Shown in pieces: positions 10,620 through 18,997 of a stretch of DNA of 19,327 bases. Positions within the stretch are counted from its first letter, which is position 1. Every line of letters begins with the position of its first letter. The position numbers and the translations under genes are program-made. The stretch is from the NCBI GenBank assembly GCA_016987375.1, contig PJRA01000473.1, positions 1,148,245-1,167,571 of the forward strand, read 5' to 3'. The DNA comes from Brachionus koreanus. Its lineage: Eukaryota; Rotifera; Eurotatoria; Ploima; Brachionidae. Under the pieces are notes generated by a model that was not told the origin of the DNA, made no database searches, and saw only the letters and a program-made list of their open reading frames with translations.

Positions 10620-11081
10620 TTAAAATTTATGCAGCAATGTGCTTTGCCAAACAATGAACACTAAATTTAGAACATTAATTTCATTTTTATGCAAGATTTG
10701 TTTCTGGGAATCCGGACGACTAAAGAAAAAACAAAAAAAAATTTCTAAAAAATTTAGATTATGATATTTTATAACATTTAAAATGGCAGCCTTTTGCTTT
10801 AATATGATTTGTAAAAAGTGCATGTAAACAATTAAAAAGGACATTTCTAACATTATGGATGGTCTTTTGTACTTCTGCTTGAAAAGTGAGTGAAGTGTAG
10901 ACTGCCAGTTGACGATAGCAAAATTTTTTTTCACTTTAAACATTTGAATTAAGTCACCTCTAATGCGCCTTTCGGTTAAATTCGTCAGATTTATAGCCTT
11001 GAATCTGTCACTGTAGTTTAGATTGTTAAAACCAGAAATAGCACGAGGAGCTCTTCGTTGAACAGAAATAATAATTTTTAT
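10620..11081 (-). pseudogene. LINE reverse transcriptase C-terminal remnant, CR1/L2-like
   Basis: The minus frame is open for 154 codons, from a stop just above 11081 to 10620. It begins VQRRAPRAISGFNNLNYSDR, then reads FKAINLTNLTERRIRGDLIQMFK. This is the well-known tail of CR1/L2/Jockey-type polymerases ('VQRRATR...L.YEERLK.L.L..LE.RR.RGDLI..FK'). After about 50 codons the similarity fades and a +1 frame better resembles the family, so a frameshift is likely near 10860. The catalytic domain is missing. It sits between the MINDY4-like gene and ARPC3. Confidence 0.75.
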
Positions 11082-11248
11082 TTAAAAAAAGTCAGCTGAA
11101 CTATCTCAAATTTAATTTGTGCAATCATATGACACAATTATCGTAAAAATAAAAAAAATTGAAAAATTTGAAATTCTGTTTAATATTTGTCGTTTTTAAA
11201 TTATTAAAACAGTTGTAAAAATTTTAAATTTTGAAAATATTTTTTATC

Positions 11249-11254
11249 TTTATT
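11249..11254 (-). promoter_or_regulatory. Candidate poly(A) signal AATAAA of ARPC3
   Basis: AATAAA on the minus strand lies 55 nt past the ARPC3 stop codon. Chance occurrence is frequent in this composition. Confidence 0.35.
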
Positions 11255-11308
11255 AATTATTAAATGAATAAAAAAAATCAGTAAAAAACTAATTGATGAG
11301 TTTAAAAT

Positions 11309-12058
11309 CTAAATCATCTGTCCTAGACTTATTAAAGTTTTGTCCATGAATCGTTTTCTAGCAAAACACAACCACCATTTTGAAGGTTTATCCTCGTCAC
11401 CGTATACTTTATTGCAAATTCTTAGACCTGTTTCGATTCTGATCTGTTTCAAGTATGCCCGCAAGTCGTCAGCTTCTTTAGGAGATGATGGTTTGGCGTA
11501 AACAGAATTCAAAGGAAAACCTGCTTCGCCTGGAATATCAAATTTTGAGTTTGCTAAAGTATCCAAATCTTTAAGAGCTTGGATTTTGCTTTGGCCCTTT
11601 TACCAGCAAATTGAATTTTTTTTCTAAAAATTTTAACTTACTTTTAAAAGAACTCTGAGGCACTCGCTAATGTACAAAGTTATATAAATTAGCACTCTAT
11701 CTGCATCACTCTTTTTTTTTTCGTTAAGTTAAAATTTAGTGATTAAATTTAGAAAAGTTTACTCTAATATCGAAACTTTTAAAAAAAATGTTTGCTTTAA
11801 AATAGGTGATGGCCTCATCAATAATATCGCCAGCTTCGGCTTATAATAGAAATACAATAAAAAAATAAAAGTAAAATAAGAGCGAAGATTTTTTTTACGA
11901 TTTGTCTCTTTAGGAGCTGGTCCTCTAATTTGTGTTCTCAAAGGAAGAAGAGCCATATTAGCAATCTTTAGTTTGCTGTTTGTAAAACTAGAATGGTATG
12001 CCTATAAAAAATATTTGATGACTATTTCCACTACTTTTGATTCAAGACTTACGGGCAT
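11309..12058 (-). CDS. ARPC3: Actin-related protein 2/3 complex subunit 3 (ARPC3, p21-Arc), 5 exons
   Basis: Joined exons (minus): 12058-12053, 12001-11899, 11839-11763, 11710-11642, 11596-11309, giving 543 nt and 180 aa, against about 178 aa in animals. All four introns (51, 59, 52, 45 nt) are GT-AG. The first exon is only ATG CCC, completed as MPAYHSS, the conserved start of the family. Further landmarks are NMALLPLR (17-24), [65 protein letters not shown] and DKPSKWW, all in order. ARPC3 is a structural subunit of the seven-protein Arp2/3 complex that nucleates branched actin filaments in the cytoplasm. No defects are seen. It is transcribed away from SNF8, with about 0.9 kb between the starts. 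Confidence 0.97.
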
Positions 12059-12967
12059 TTCGCTAATAAATATGTCTGGCTTGATTTTAATTTGATCTTT
12101 TGACTAAGTCACTATTTTAACTATGATTAAAAAAATTATCTTTTTGTTTTTTATATTTTTCAATAAATTATGAACAAGTTAATCATATTTGGATTCTTAA
12201 ATTCTATATATATTAAACTTAACAAACTGCTTAACTTTATTTTAAGTACTAAAGTTTTTTATTATTCAATGATAAATTCTTAAAATATAACTTAAATATT
12301 CATCAATTGATTAAAAAAGGATGATATCTTTTGATTAACATAGCACAACATTTGAATGATTGATGATTGATTAAGTTTTGCAATCTGCAATATACAAATT
12401 ACACGGGACTTCAGGACAATGATCCCTTTGAGCCCTTTTTCCATTGTACAATTAGATTTATTTCTCAATAAAACACTTAATACTCAAAGTATGCTCAAGC
12501 TTCATTCTACCATTACATAACACAGTAAAGGTTAGAAAAAATAATAAAAAAAATTTTAAAATTGAATCAATTTTTTATTCTGCTAAATCTATCAATCAAT
12601 CTAGTTTTTGTTATTCTAATTTACTAAATTTTTTTAAATTTTTAAAAATTTTTAAAAAGTATTTTTATTCTCTGCAAAATTCTGCGATTAGGCTTTAATT
12701 GTTTTTTAATGCATTAAATAGAATAAATTTTTGACCAGTCCAAAAAATATTTTTTTTTAACTTAAAAAAATTTTTAAATAAAAATCAAGAAATTAATTTT
12801 TTAAGATTTAAAAAAATAAAGTTTTTCAAATGGCTTAGCTATTTATCTTATCAAAGTAGTCGCAAAACTTAGCTTACATCATTTTTGTTTTATTTTTGCA
12901 TAAAAAATTCTATTCTTTTCTAACGAATATTTAAATTCTTTAATTAATTAAAATTAAAATTACAAGA
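12059..12967. other. Divergent intergenic region between ARPC3 and SNF8
   Basis: The start codons of ARPC3 (minus) and SNF8 (plus) are 909 nt apart, so promoters of both genes should lie here and may be shared. No TATA or initiator can be picked out against the AT background. About 12390-12540 is less AT-rich. On the minus strand it gives an open stretch from an ATG near 12445 with no recognised motif, perhaps a transposon relic. Confidence 0.5.
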
Positions 12968-13807
12968 ATGAGAAAAGGATTCGGAATCGGCGCCATAAAT
13001 AAGAAAGCTCTTCAACAAGTATAAAAATAAAAGAGGATTTTAGAAATTTATTTAAAAATTGTTTAACAGTCAAAATTTGAAGAGAAAGCAAGTCAAATAT
13101 CGGAAAATGAGCTGAGTCAATTGTCACGACAGGTTGACACATTCAAAAAAAATCTCGAAGAATTTGCTTTTAAGCACAGAGATGAAATAAAACGAGATGC
13201 CAACTTTCGAAAACAGTTCCAAGACATGTGCGCCAATATTGGCGTAGACCCGCTTTCTACTTCTAAAGGTTTCTGGTCCGAAATGCTGGTAAACAATGAA
13301 AATATATACTTATATTTCAGATAGATTTTATTTGTTTTGTTTTCAAAGGGAGTTGGTGATTTTTATTATGAACTAGCAGTGCAGATTATCGAAATTTGTA
13401 GCAGCATGCAAGAGAAAACAGGGGGCTTGATCTATTTAGACCAAGTGTTGGATCGTATCAAAAGAACTCGCAATAGATTTGTGAATGAAGTGTCTCTGGA
13501 CGATTGTAAACGAGCCATAAAAAAACTAAATATATTCGGTAACGCGTTCACTCTAATTTCAATGAATAATGGAAGATTTATGGTTCAATCGTTGCCTGAG
13601 GGTATGGGTCTTGATCATACTCAAATTGTTCAATTGGCTGAATTAAACAATGGTGTTGTGGATAAAGATTCGATCAGATCAAATCTAAATTGGGAAATGT
13701 ATCGTATTGAAAATGTTCTTAATTTAATGCTAAAAGAAGGCATCATTTGGATAGACATAAATGATAATCGTTGTTCATTCTATTTTCCAAGTTTTTTTAT
13801 AAAATAA
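12968..13807 (+). CDS. SNF8: ESCRT-II subunit SNF8 / VPS22 (EAP30), 3 exons
   Basis: Joined exons: 12968-13018, 13070-13288, 13349-13807, giving 729 nt and 242 aa, a little shorter than the roughly 258 aa of vertebrates. The introns are 51 and 60 nt. The N-terminus is MRKGFGIGAINKK, a helix with the family's GxGAI start. Then come a helical hairpin (NLEEFAFKHRDEIKR), FQDMCANIGVDPL and GFWSEML, followed directly by GVGDFYYEL (91-99) after intron 2. This continuity fixes the acceptor at 13348 rather than the TTTCAG at 13320, which would break the frame. The tandem winged-helix region follows (GGLIYLDQVLDRIK, LDHTQIVQLAE, LKEGIIWIDI). With VPS25 and VPS36, SNF8 forms ESCRT-II, which sorts ubiquitinated cargo into multivesicular bodies. 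The C-terminus ends soon after the second winged helix. The gene looks intact. Confidence 0.97.
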
Positions 13808-14081
13808 ATTTGAATTTTTATTTCTAAATTATAAACTAATTTTTATAAAATATTTGAAATTCTAAAAATATTCTGTTTATGATTTTGATTCTAAATGCTA
13901 TTTGAGGATATTTTTCTAATAAATCTCAGCCCTAATAAAATATACACAAAAGAAAAAATGCGATAAATCATGCATAAATCTAATTAGATTTGTTTATTTT
14001 TTTCTTAATATAAATAAATAAAATGAATCTATATTTTTTTGATAATAATTTAAAATTAAATTCAAATAAGAAAATTATAAA
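13808..14081 (+). other. Short intergenic gap with candidate poly(A) signals for SNF8
   Basis: AATAAA occurs at 13803-13808 (overlapping the stop), 13918-13923 and 13934-13939. The last two are the better candidates for 3' end formation. The gap to the next gene is under 300 nt. Confidence 0.4.
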
Positions 14082-14803
14082 ATGATTGTAACAGGTAAAA
14101 ATAAAAGTTGAAAAGTTTGTTTTATTTTGTTAATTCTAAAAATTAGATTACAATAATCAATGTAAAATTGAATACCCTGTACCATGTTCAGTACCGACAC
14201 CTGTTCCGATCATAGAACATATTGATGTAATAAATTTTTAGAATTAATTTTTTTACATTTTTTATTTTTAAGGTTGCTCAACCGGTTTCAGTACCTGTGT
14301 CAGTTCCGGTTCCAAAACCATGTCCAGTTCCGTGTCCCATTGATCTACCTCATAGAGTTTTTATCAAAAAACCATATCCAGTGGCAGAGCCATGTCCTGT
14401 TCCGCAGCCAGTTGAAATACCCCAAATAGTTCCAAAGACAGTTAGAATTTTGATTAATTTGCCCTACAAGATACCACAGTTAGTGTCTGTACCATCTCCT
14501 GTTAAAATTCCAGTAAGAGTGCCTGTTCTTGTTCCGTATCCTATTGCTCAGCCTGATCCAGTGCCAGATCCAGTTCCGATACCAATAGTTATTCGAGTTC
14601 CCAAGCCAGTTCCTGTTCACGAAGACGTCCCGATTCCTGTTAAAGTTACTATAAATGAAGCTGTTCCTTTGGCTTGTCCAGTACCGGTGCCGGTAAATGT
14701 TCCAGTTGAACAACCTTGCATTCAATCTGAACTCGTCCCTGTTTCTGTTCCGAGTCCTGAGCCTGTTCTCGTTCAATCTTGTCCAAAATTTTTAAATTTT
14801 TAA
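14082..14803 (+). CDS. Valine/proline-alternating repeat protein, 3 exons
   Basis: Proposed exons: 14082-14094, 14147-14226, 14273-14803, giving 624 nt and 207 aa, with 52- and 46-nt GT-AG introns that keep phase. The protein starts MIVTDYNNQCKIEYPVPCSVP and then becomes an almost unbroken run in which Pro or a small apolar residue alternates with Val, Ile or a charged residue: VPVPKPCPVPCPI, then VPYPIAQPDPVPDPVPIPI, then VPKPVPVHEDVPIPVKV. CP pairs recur. No hydrophobic signal peptide is seen at this start, but the 13-nt first exon is tentative and a different upstream exon could supply one. Similar V/P alternation occurs in alveolin/articulin membrane-skeleton proteins and in some insect cuticle and egg-envelope proteins; homology cannot be claimed from composition. 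A structural role is inference. The antisense open frame at 14480-14776 is a shadow of the repeats. Confidence 0.72.
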
Positions 14804-15570
14804 TTTTTATTCATGATCTAGATTAGCGTTTTTATAAACTTTAAAAAAATATGCTAATTTATTTATTTTTTTTGTCTCATAAAGAAAAATATGAGAAAAT
14901 ACAAAAACCTATGTTATTTAACTTTAAGTGCATTTCAATGAAAAGACAATATAAAAAGCTCCTAATTAAATATGATCAGTTTGTAGCAAATTTTTTGTTT
15001 TACAAAATATTGTATCACCAATTCAATTCAATTCAATTTCATAAGGATTTATTTTAAAAAAAATAAAATTATCAAAAAGTCTTAATTTTTTTAATTTTAA
15101 AATTATTTGTAATTGACTATTAAACATTTTATTGAGAAGAAGAATAATTATTGATTTGAGAAATAGATCTATAATAATTATAATACAGTACAATAATTTT
15201 TAGAAGCCTTTGCTTTCATAATTTAAGAATCAATTTTCCCAGTCAAGCAAAAAGCGATGTCTTAATGTATGTTTCATATATGAATCATCTCATTTTTTTG
15301 GGTGAAAAATGCTATTGGATTAAAACTACAAAATTTTCATCATATTCTTTCACAATATTTAATCCAATTATGAAAAACTTTCATCTCTGCTTCATTGTTA
15401 AATCATTTCATCAATTATAAATGAAATATTTTGGATTAATGCCAAAATAAAGCGATAAATTGATTTTGATATTTTATTATTATTATTATTTATTAATTTA
15501 AAGTCACATTGACAAAATTAAAAAGAGTTAGAAAAAATAAAATATTCATATCAAGAATTGTAATAAAAAT
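14804..15570. other. AT-rich intergenic stretch with simple repeats and an inverted repeat
   Basis: No gene is supported; the open frame near 14851-15057 is low-complexity. Contents are an ATTCA-type tandem repeat near 15018-15040, a TTA repeat near 15475-15493, and a perfect 11-bp inverted repeat (15314-15324 with 15358-15368). Confidence 0.5.
15314..15368. repeat. Perfect 11-bp inverted repeat, 33-nt spacer
   Basis: ATTGGATTAAA (15314-15324) is the reverse complement of TTTAATCCAAT (15358-15368). A related TTGGATTAA lies near 15430. It could be part of a small non-autonomous transposon or chance; no target duplication was identified. Confidence 0.45.
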
Positions 15571-17240
15571 TTATAAATAGGTTAAATTTGAGCAAAGGCT
15601 ACTCTTAGAAGACCATAAGTTAAGTAAGCTGTACCAAAAAAAGATATTAATCTCTTCATTGACTCTATGGTTAATTTTGTTTATGACAAATCTAATTGAA
15701 TCGACTAAACCAGTATTTTAGCTTTTAAAGCTAAATTCTATCAAAGTTTTAACCATTTTAGGCTGAAAGTCAAGGCAATTAATATACAATCGATTTTCTA
15801 GAACATTCAATTGAGCACAAAAAAGTTTTTTTTCTTGCTGAATGTTTCATTCTCTCTTATATAAGAGAATAGTTCATAACAACCAGGATCTCTAGTCAGT
15901 TGTGCCAAAAAAAATCTTATGTTTATAGTAAATTTGACTAACAAATTCTAAATTGAGTACTTCATTCAAAGGAATTGTAAGTGAATATTTTTCACGCCAA
16001 TCATTCGTTAAATTAGTATACTTTGTCTGCTATCAAATTCTTTTGGCATACTACACGGAATACGAATATTGTCCAACACATGCCTAAAGATCGACTGACA
16101 ATACTGTTTGAACAGAAACACTATAAGACTAGGGTTGGAAATTGAAGGCTTTACCCCAAGGCCATAAAGGGAATAAAAACTTCTCTCAACTTTTTTCCAC
16201 TTTTCTTCAATGAAGTGCATCATAAACTTGTTGTTACCGATTGGAAGTCCTAAGTATTCAAAACCATTGACACATGGTAAACGATTACCATCAACGGTAA
16301 TGTTCGTCTCTATTATCTTATTTGTATTTGACATTGTAACACATACTGATTTATTCGGATTAAATTCCATTTTCCAAACTTTAGCGTAACTGAAACATAC
16401 TTCCAACAACCTGACTGCATGGCTAAAGTTATTAATTCTGGCACCAATATCTAAACTTATACATTCTTCACGCAAGTCATTAATGAAAAAATTAAAAAGT
16501 TACGGAGAAAGTATAGCACATTGCTTAACACCTTCACTAAAATCAATAAGATCGCTTAAACATTCATCATACTTGACCATAATTTTGGACTTTTTGTAAT
16601 AATTGAATAATGCTCTCCATATTGGTATAGGGACCTTCTTTATCAATATGAAAAATAAACCATTTCTCCATAGTTTATCGAATGCTTTGGTAGCATCAAG
16701 ACTTAGGAGATGAATCTTAGACCCATGTTCTCTATATAAATTGATACCTAATTCACAATGAAATAAGCATGTTTACTCGATATTTTTTTTTATAACCAAA
16801 TTGATTTTTGTGTATATTGAATAGCATGGAGTGTCTTAAGTTAAGACACTCCGGAATTGGTGTAACCAAGGAAACATTAAAGTCGTCAGGAATGTGTCCA
16901 GTTTTGATTATTGTAGTAAAAAACCACTTTAAAACGTTAACTAGACCTGGACATAAACCATATATGTAGAATTCGTTACATAATATCATCATTACCAGAA
17001 GATTTTTTGTGACTTAAGTCTTTTATAATCGTGGTTAGCGCTGCTTCATCAATTTCAAAGTCTAAAATCTCATCAGCAGTTTTTTTATAATGTTCTTCAA
17101 CAATTTTTTTATGTCGTTTTGTGCCTCAGAATTAGGTTTGCCATTGAGAGAAAATAAATCCAAGAAAAAGTTAGTAAAATCCTTTAACTACAATTTTTTG
17201 GAACATCTATTATTATTTTATTAGTTATTTGAAAATTTTT
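15571..17240 (-). pseudogene. Decayed LINE element: RT domain and C-terminus, YxDD motif deleted
   Basis: Read on the minus strand across several frame changes. The upstream part is DFTNFFLDLFSLNGK and KIVEEHYKKTADEILDFEID, then the RT finger start LSHKKSSGNDDI. A frameshift leads to NEFYIYG and TGHIPDDFNVSLVTPIP. The NYRPI-type segment is missing and replaced by a hairpin (16828-16852). Next are HSMLFNIHKNQFGYKKK, motif A LDATKAFDKLW (about 16675-16700), and motif B GVKQCAILSP followed by an in-frame TAA at 16502-16500 and LFNFFINDL. Motif C (YxDD) should lie between NNFSHAV and RLLEVCFSYAKVW, near 16415-16425, but is absent. After the thumb (MEFNPNKSV, GFEYLGLPIGN), another frameshift near 16015 gives WREKYSLTIPLNEVLNLEF, and later EEINIFFWYSLLNLW, ending at a TAA at 15571. 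Multiple stops, shifts and deletions leave it inactive. Confidence 0.85.
16828..16852. repeat. Perfect 25-nt hairpin inside the decayed LINE
   Basis: GGAGTGTCTTA, then AGT, then TAAGACACTCC: 11-bp perfect arms with a 3-nt loop. It lies exactly where the element lacks the conserved segment after VTPIP, so it probably formed during the deletion event. Confidence 0.85.
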
Positions 17241-17432
17241 TGGCAAGAAGGATTAGCGTTTGACTTTGCTTTTTGTACAATTGATTGTCTAAACATACAA
17301 TCCCTCTTTTTTTTCGTTATTATAGTTTGATTATGAGAAAAATTTTCTTTTTAAACAGTCATTTAATAAACAAACAAAATTAGAAGTACTGAATTCTTTT
17401 GTCTACAATACACATAATGCTGCGAGACAATT

Positions 17433-17597
17433 ATGCCGATATCTCGATATCATTTTTACCTATTTTATTTTTTAGAATATACAAAATGGCTTTCTGATTA
17501 CGAGGAGAAAATTACTAAAAAATGTGAAATCCCATCACTAACCCAGTCTTGGCTCTTAAATTCATCTTTAGACCAGAATATTACAACATCGTTTTAA
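17433..17597 (+). CDS. Small open frame, 54 codons, unidentified (possible terminal exon)
   Basis: The frame runs from ATG 17433 to TAA 17595-17597 and is richer in G+C than its surroundings. The second half reads EYTKWLSDYEEKITKKCEI, then PSLTQSWLLNSS, which looks like real protein rather than AT noise. A TTTTTTAG at 17468-17475 just before this half is a good acceptor, so it may be a last exon starting at 17476. Another open stretch directly upstream (17359-17475, LEVLNSFVYNTHNAARQLCRYLD) is in a different frame, and no GT donor joins the two. No family is recognised; it could be a gene relic or part of a transposon. Confidence 0.25.
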   Translation: MPISRYHFYLFYFLEYTKWLSDYEEKITKKCEIPSLTQSWLLNSSLDQNITTSF

Positions 17598-17650
17598 ATA
17601 AATTTATTTATTTTTTGTTTCAAAGTTTTATTTTTGTTAAATTACCCGAT

Positions 17651-17740
17651 TTAAGATTTTAGCTTATCAGTATGCAAGCCGTCTTCAGGTTTAAGCTTTT
17701 CAAAAATGTGAATAACTCGTTCGGTGTAGTGGTGAGCCTC
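17651..17740 (-). CDS. Coding-like terminal exon candidate, unidentified
   Basis: On the minus strand a 29-codon frame reads EAHHYTERVIHIFEKLKPED, then GLHTDKLKS and TAA at 17653-17651. It begins right at a TTTACTAG acceptor, so the exon would start at 17739 with two bases of a split codon. Its composition is unlike the surrounding A/T runs and it looks like a helical protein end. I could not find an upstream exon with matching phase. The nearest donor (GTAAAA after ATATT, near 17800) would create a stop. It may be a remnant. Function unknown. Confidence 0.25.
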   Translation of the reverse strand, partial: EAHHYTERVIHIFEKLKPEDGLHTDKLKS

Positions 17741-17948
17741 TAGTAAACACGATAAAAAACGATCATTTTATTCTCGTTTTTTCTCCAAATTTTTTTTTTA
17801 CAATATTTTAAATTCAGATTAACAATGGGAACAATACTAGAATTGTGACAATTTTAGAATGATATTGCAATTTATATATATATTTTTTTAATTTTCCAAC
17901 AAAATTTTTTGCTAAATTATTTGCTCAAAAATTCTACAGAATATGAGT

Positions 17949-17980
17949 TGCGGAAATCTTTGCGCATTTCCACTTCCGCA
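17949..17980. repeat. GC-rich hairpin
   Basis: TGCGGAA (17949-17955) pairs with TTCCGCA (17974-17980). A competing inner pairing is GGAAAT (17952-17957) with ATTTCC (17966-17971). It stands out in a very AT-rich background. Confidence 0.5.
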
Positions 17981-18140
17981 CTTAAGGGACAAGAAATTTT
18001 TTTTTATTTTTTTGACAAACCTTGACAAATCAAAACAAAAAAATTTTTTAAAATATAAAAATATTTTTTATAATAAAATAAAATTTTATTTAATAAAATA
18101 ATAATTTTATCGATTATTTTCGATGAAATATTCTAATTTA

Positions 18141-18158
18141 CATCGTAGAATTACGATG
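18141..18158. repeat. Short perfect hairpin
   Basis: CATCGTA and TACGATG form 7-bp arms around a 4-nt loop (GAAT). No function is assigned. Confidence 0.5.
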
Positions 18159-18299
18159 AAATGGTTCCTAACTCATTAATGATTCATCTATCAATTTTTA
18201 TCTATAAATCATCGTTTATTTTGTGACTGGGTTAGATCATTTACCTAGAAACCATTTTAATATACAGATAACAGCAGGTGTCCATCCAAATTGTGGAAA

Positions 18300-18507
18300 C
18301 TTTTGATTTTATTTCTGAAGCAATAACAAATAGCTTTCTAGTTGACATCATTTACACAGATTTTCAATAGCTTTCTGTAAAGTCTCTCACAGAAGAGTTC
18401 TGTATAATCTCAAATTTTTTGATTTTGGTTATATTCTAACAAATCGGATTAAGGCGTATTTGGAGAAGTCTGTTAGAGACTGGAGTTTGCTCATCGATAC
18501 CAATTAA
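18300..18507 (+). pseudogene. LINE reverse transcriptase fragment with motif A, frameshifted
   Basis: The plus strand reads TFDFISEAITNSFLVDIIYTDF (split here by frame) up to a stop. The +1 frame then goes on AFCKVSHRRVLYNLKFFDFG and NRIKAYLEKSVRDWSLL to TAA at 18505-18507. Joined, this is RT motif A in the usual 'YTDF.KAFD.V.H..LL..L..FG' form, with Cys where Asp is usual. At least one frameshift is needed. Nothing of motifs B or C follows on this strand. Confidence 0.75.
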
Positions 18508-18595
18508 ACCCCAGAGGTGGGAATAAAGCGCGTTCATAGCATACTTAATAGCTTCAGAGTTTGCATTGTGAATGTTAGCATTACGATGCTATACG

Positions 18596-18997
18596 TTAGG
18601 TGACCGATACAATAAGCTCTGTAGGCGTTGTCCAGCCATTAAGCTTCAGTTGCTTCAATAGGAACTTTACAGGACTGATTGCTGACGCGTTTCGCTGGTA
18701 GATGGAGATCAAGCGAGTCTGAGACTTCAAAGCCAAGATACTTATATAACTTGACAATTTCAATTTGTTGAGCAAATAGACATTGGGAATAGTTAGGTGG
18801 GTTAAATGCAAGGGGTTGATGCAAATCACTTTGCACTTGTTCACGTTCAAGTGCATTTTTAAATTGAAGAATTTTTTGGAAACTCGGAGTTTTTTACCCC
18901 AAAATTTTACATTTTTATCAATTAGCCATTTTTGAATAAACTTGAAGTTTATCGTTTGTCGTGTAACTTGTAATTTTTTGAAAGCTTTTATTATCAT
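18596..18997 (-). pseudogene. LINE reverse transcriptase thumb fragment, opposite orientation, frameshifted
   Basis: The minus strand reads MHLNVNKCKVICINP, then after a frameshift near 18800 NPPNYSQCLFAQQIEIVKLY, KYLGFEVSDSLDL and AKRVSNQSCK. A second shift near 18665 gives LLKQLKLNGWTTPTELI. The 'LN..KC.V...NP ... YKYLGFEVSDSLDL' order is the region just after the YxDD motif in many LINE polymerases. It points towards the plus-strand fragment at 18300-18507. The sequence between them (18510-18595) also looks coding on the minus strand (SEAIKYAMNALYSHLWG). Inactive. Confidence 0.65.

Noticed and set aside
13320..13348. Use of the TTTCAG acceptor at 13320 for SNF8 exon 3
   Set aside because: It would add 28 nt and shift the frame. 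The acceptor at 13348 gives the conserved WSEML-GVGDFYYEL join.
14480..14776. Open minus-strand frame rich in Asn/Arg/Trp opposite the V/P gene
   Set aside because: It is the mirror of repeated GTTCCN/CCAGTN codons on the plus strand; the plus frame has splice-consistent exons.
14297..14803. GTG at 14297 as the start of the V/P protein
   Set aside because: In a nuclear eukaryotic gene GTG is simply Val. The frame continues upstream to an acceptor at 14272 and earlier exons.
17200..17335. Plus-strand stretch IFWQEGLAFDFAFCTIDCL as an exon
   Set aside because: Antisense to, or just upstream of, the decayed LINE frame; no splice pair keeps it open.
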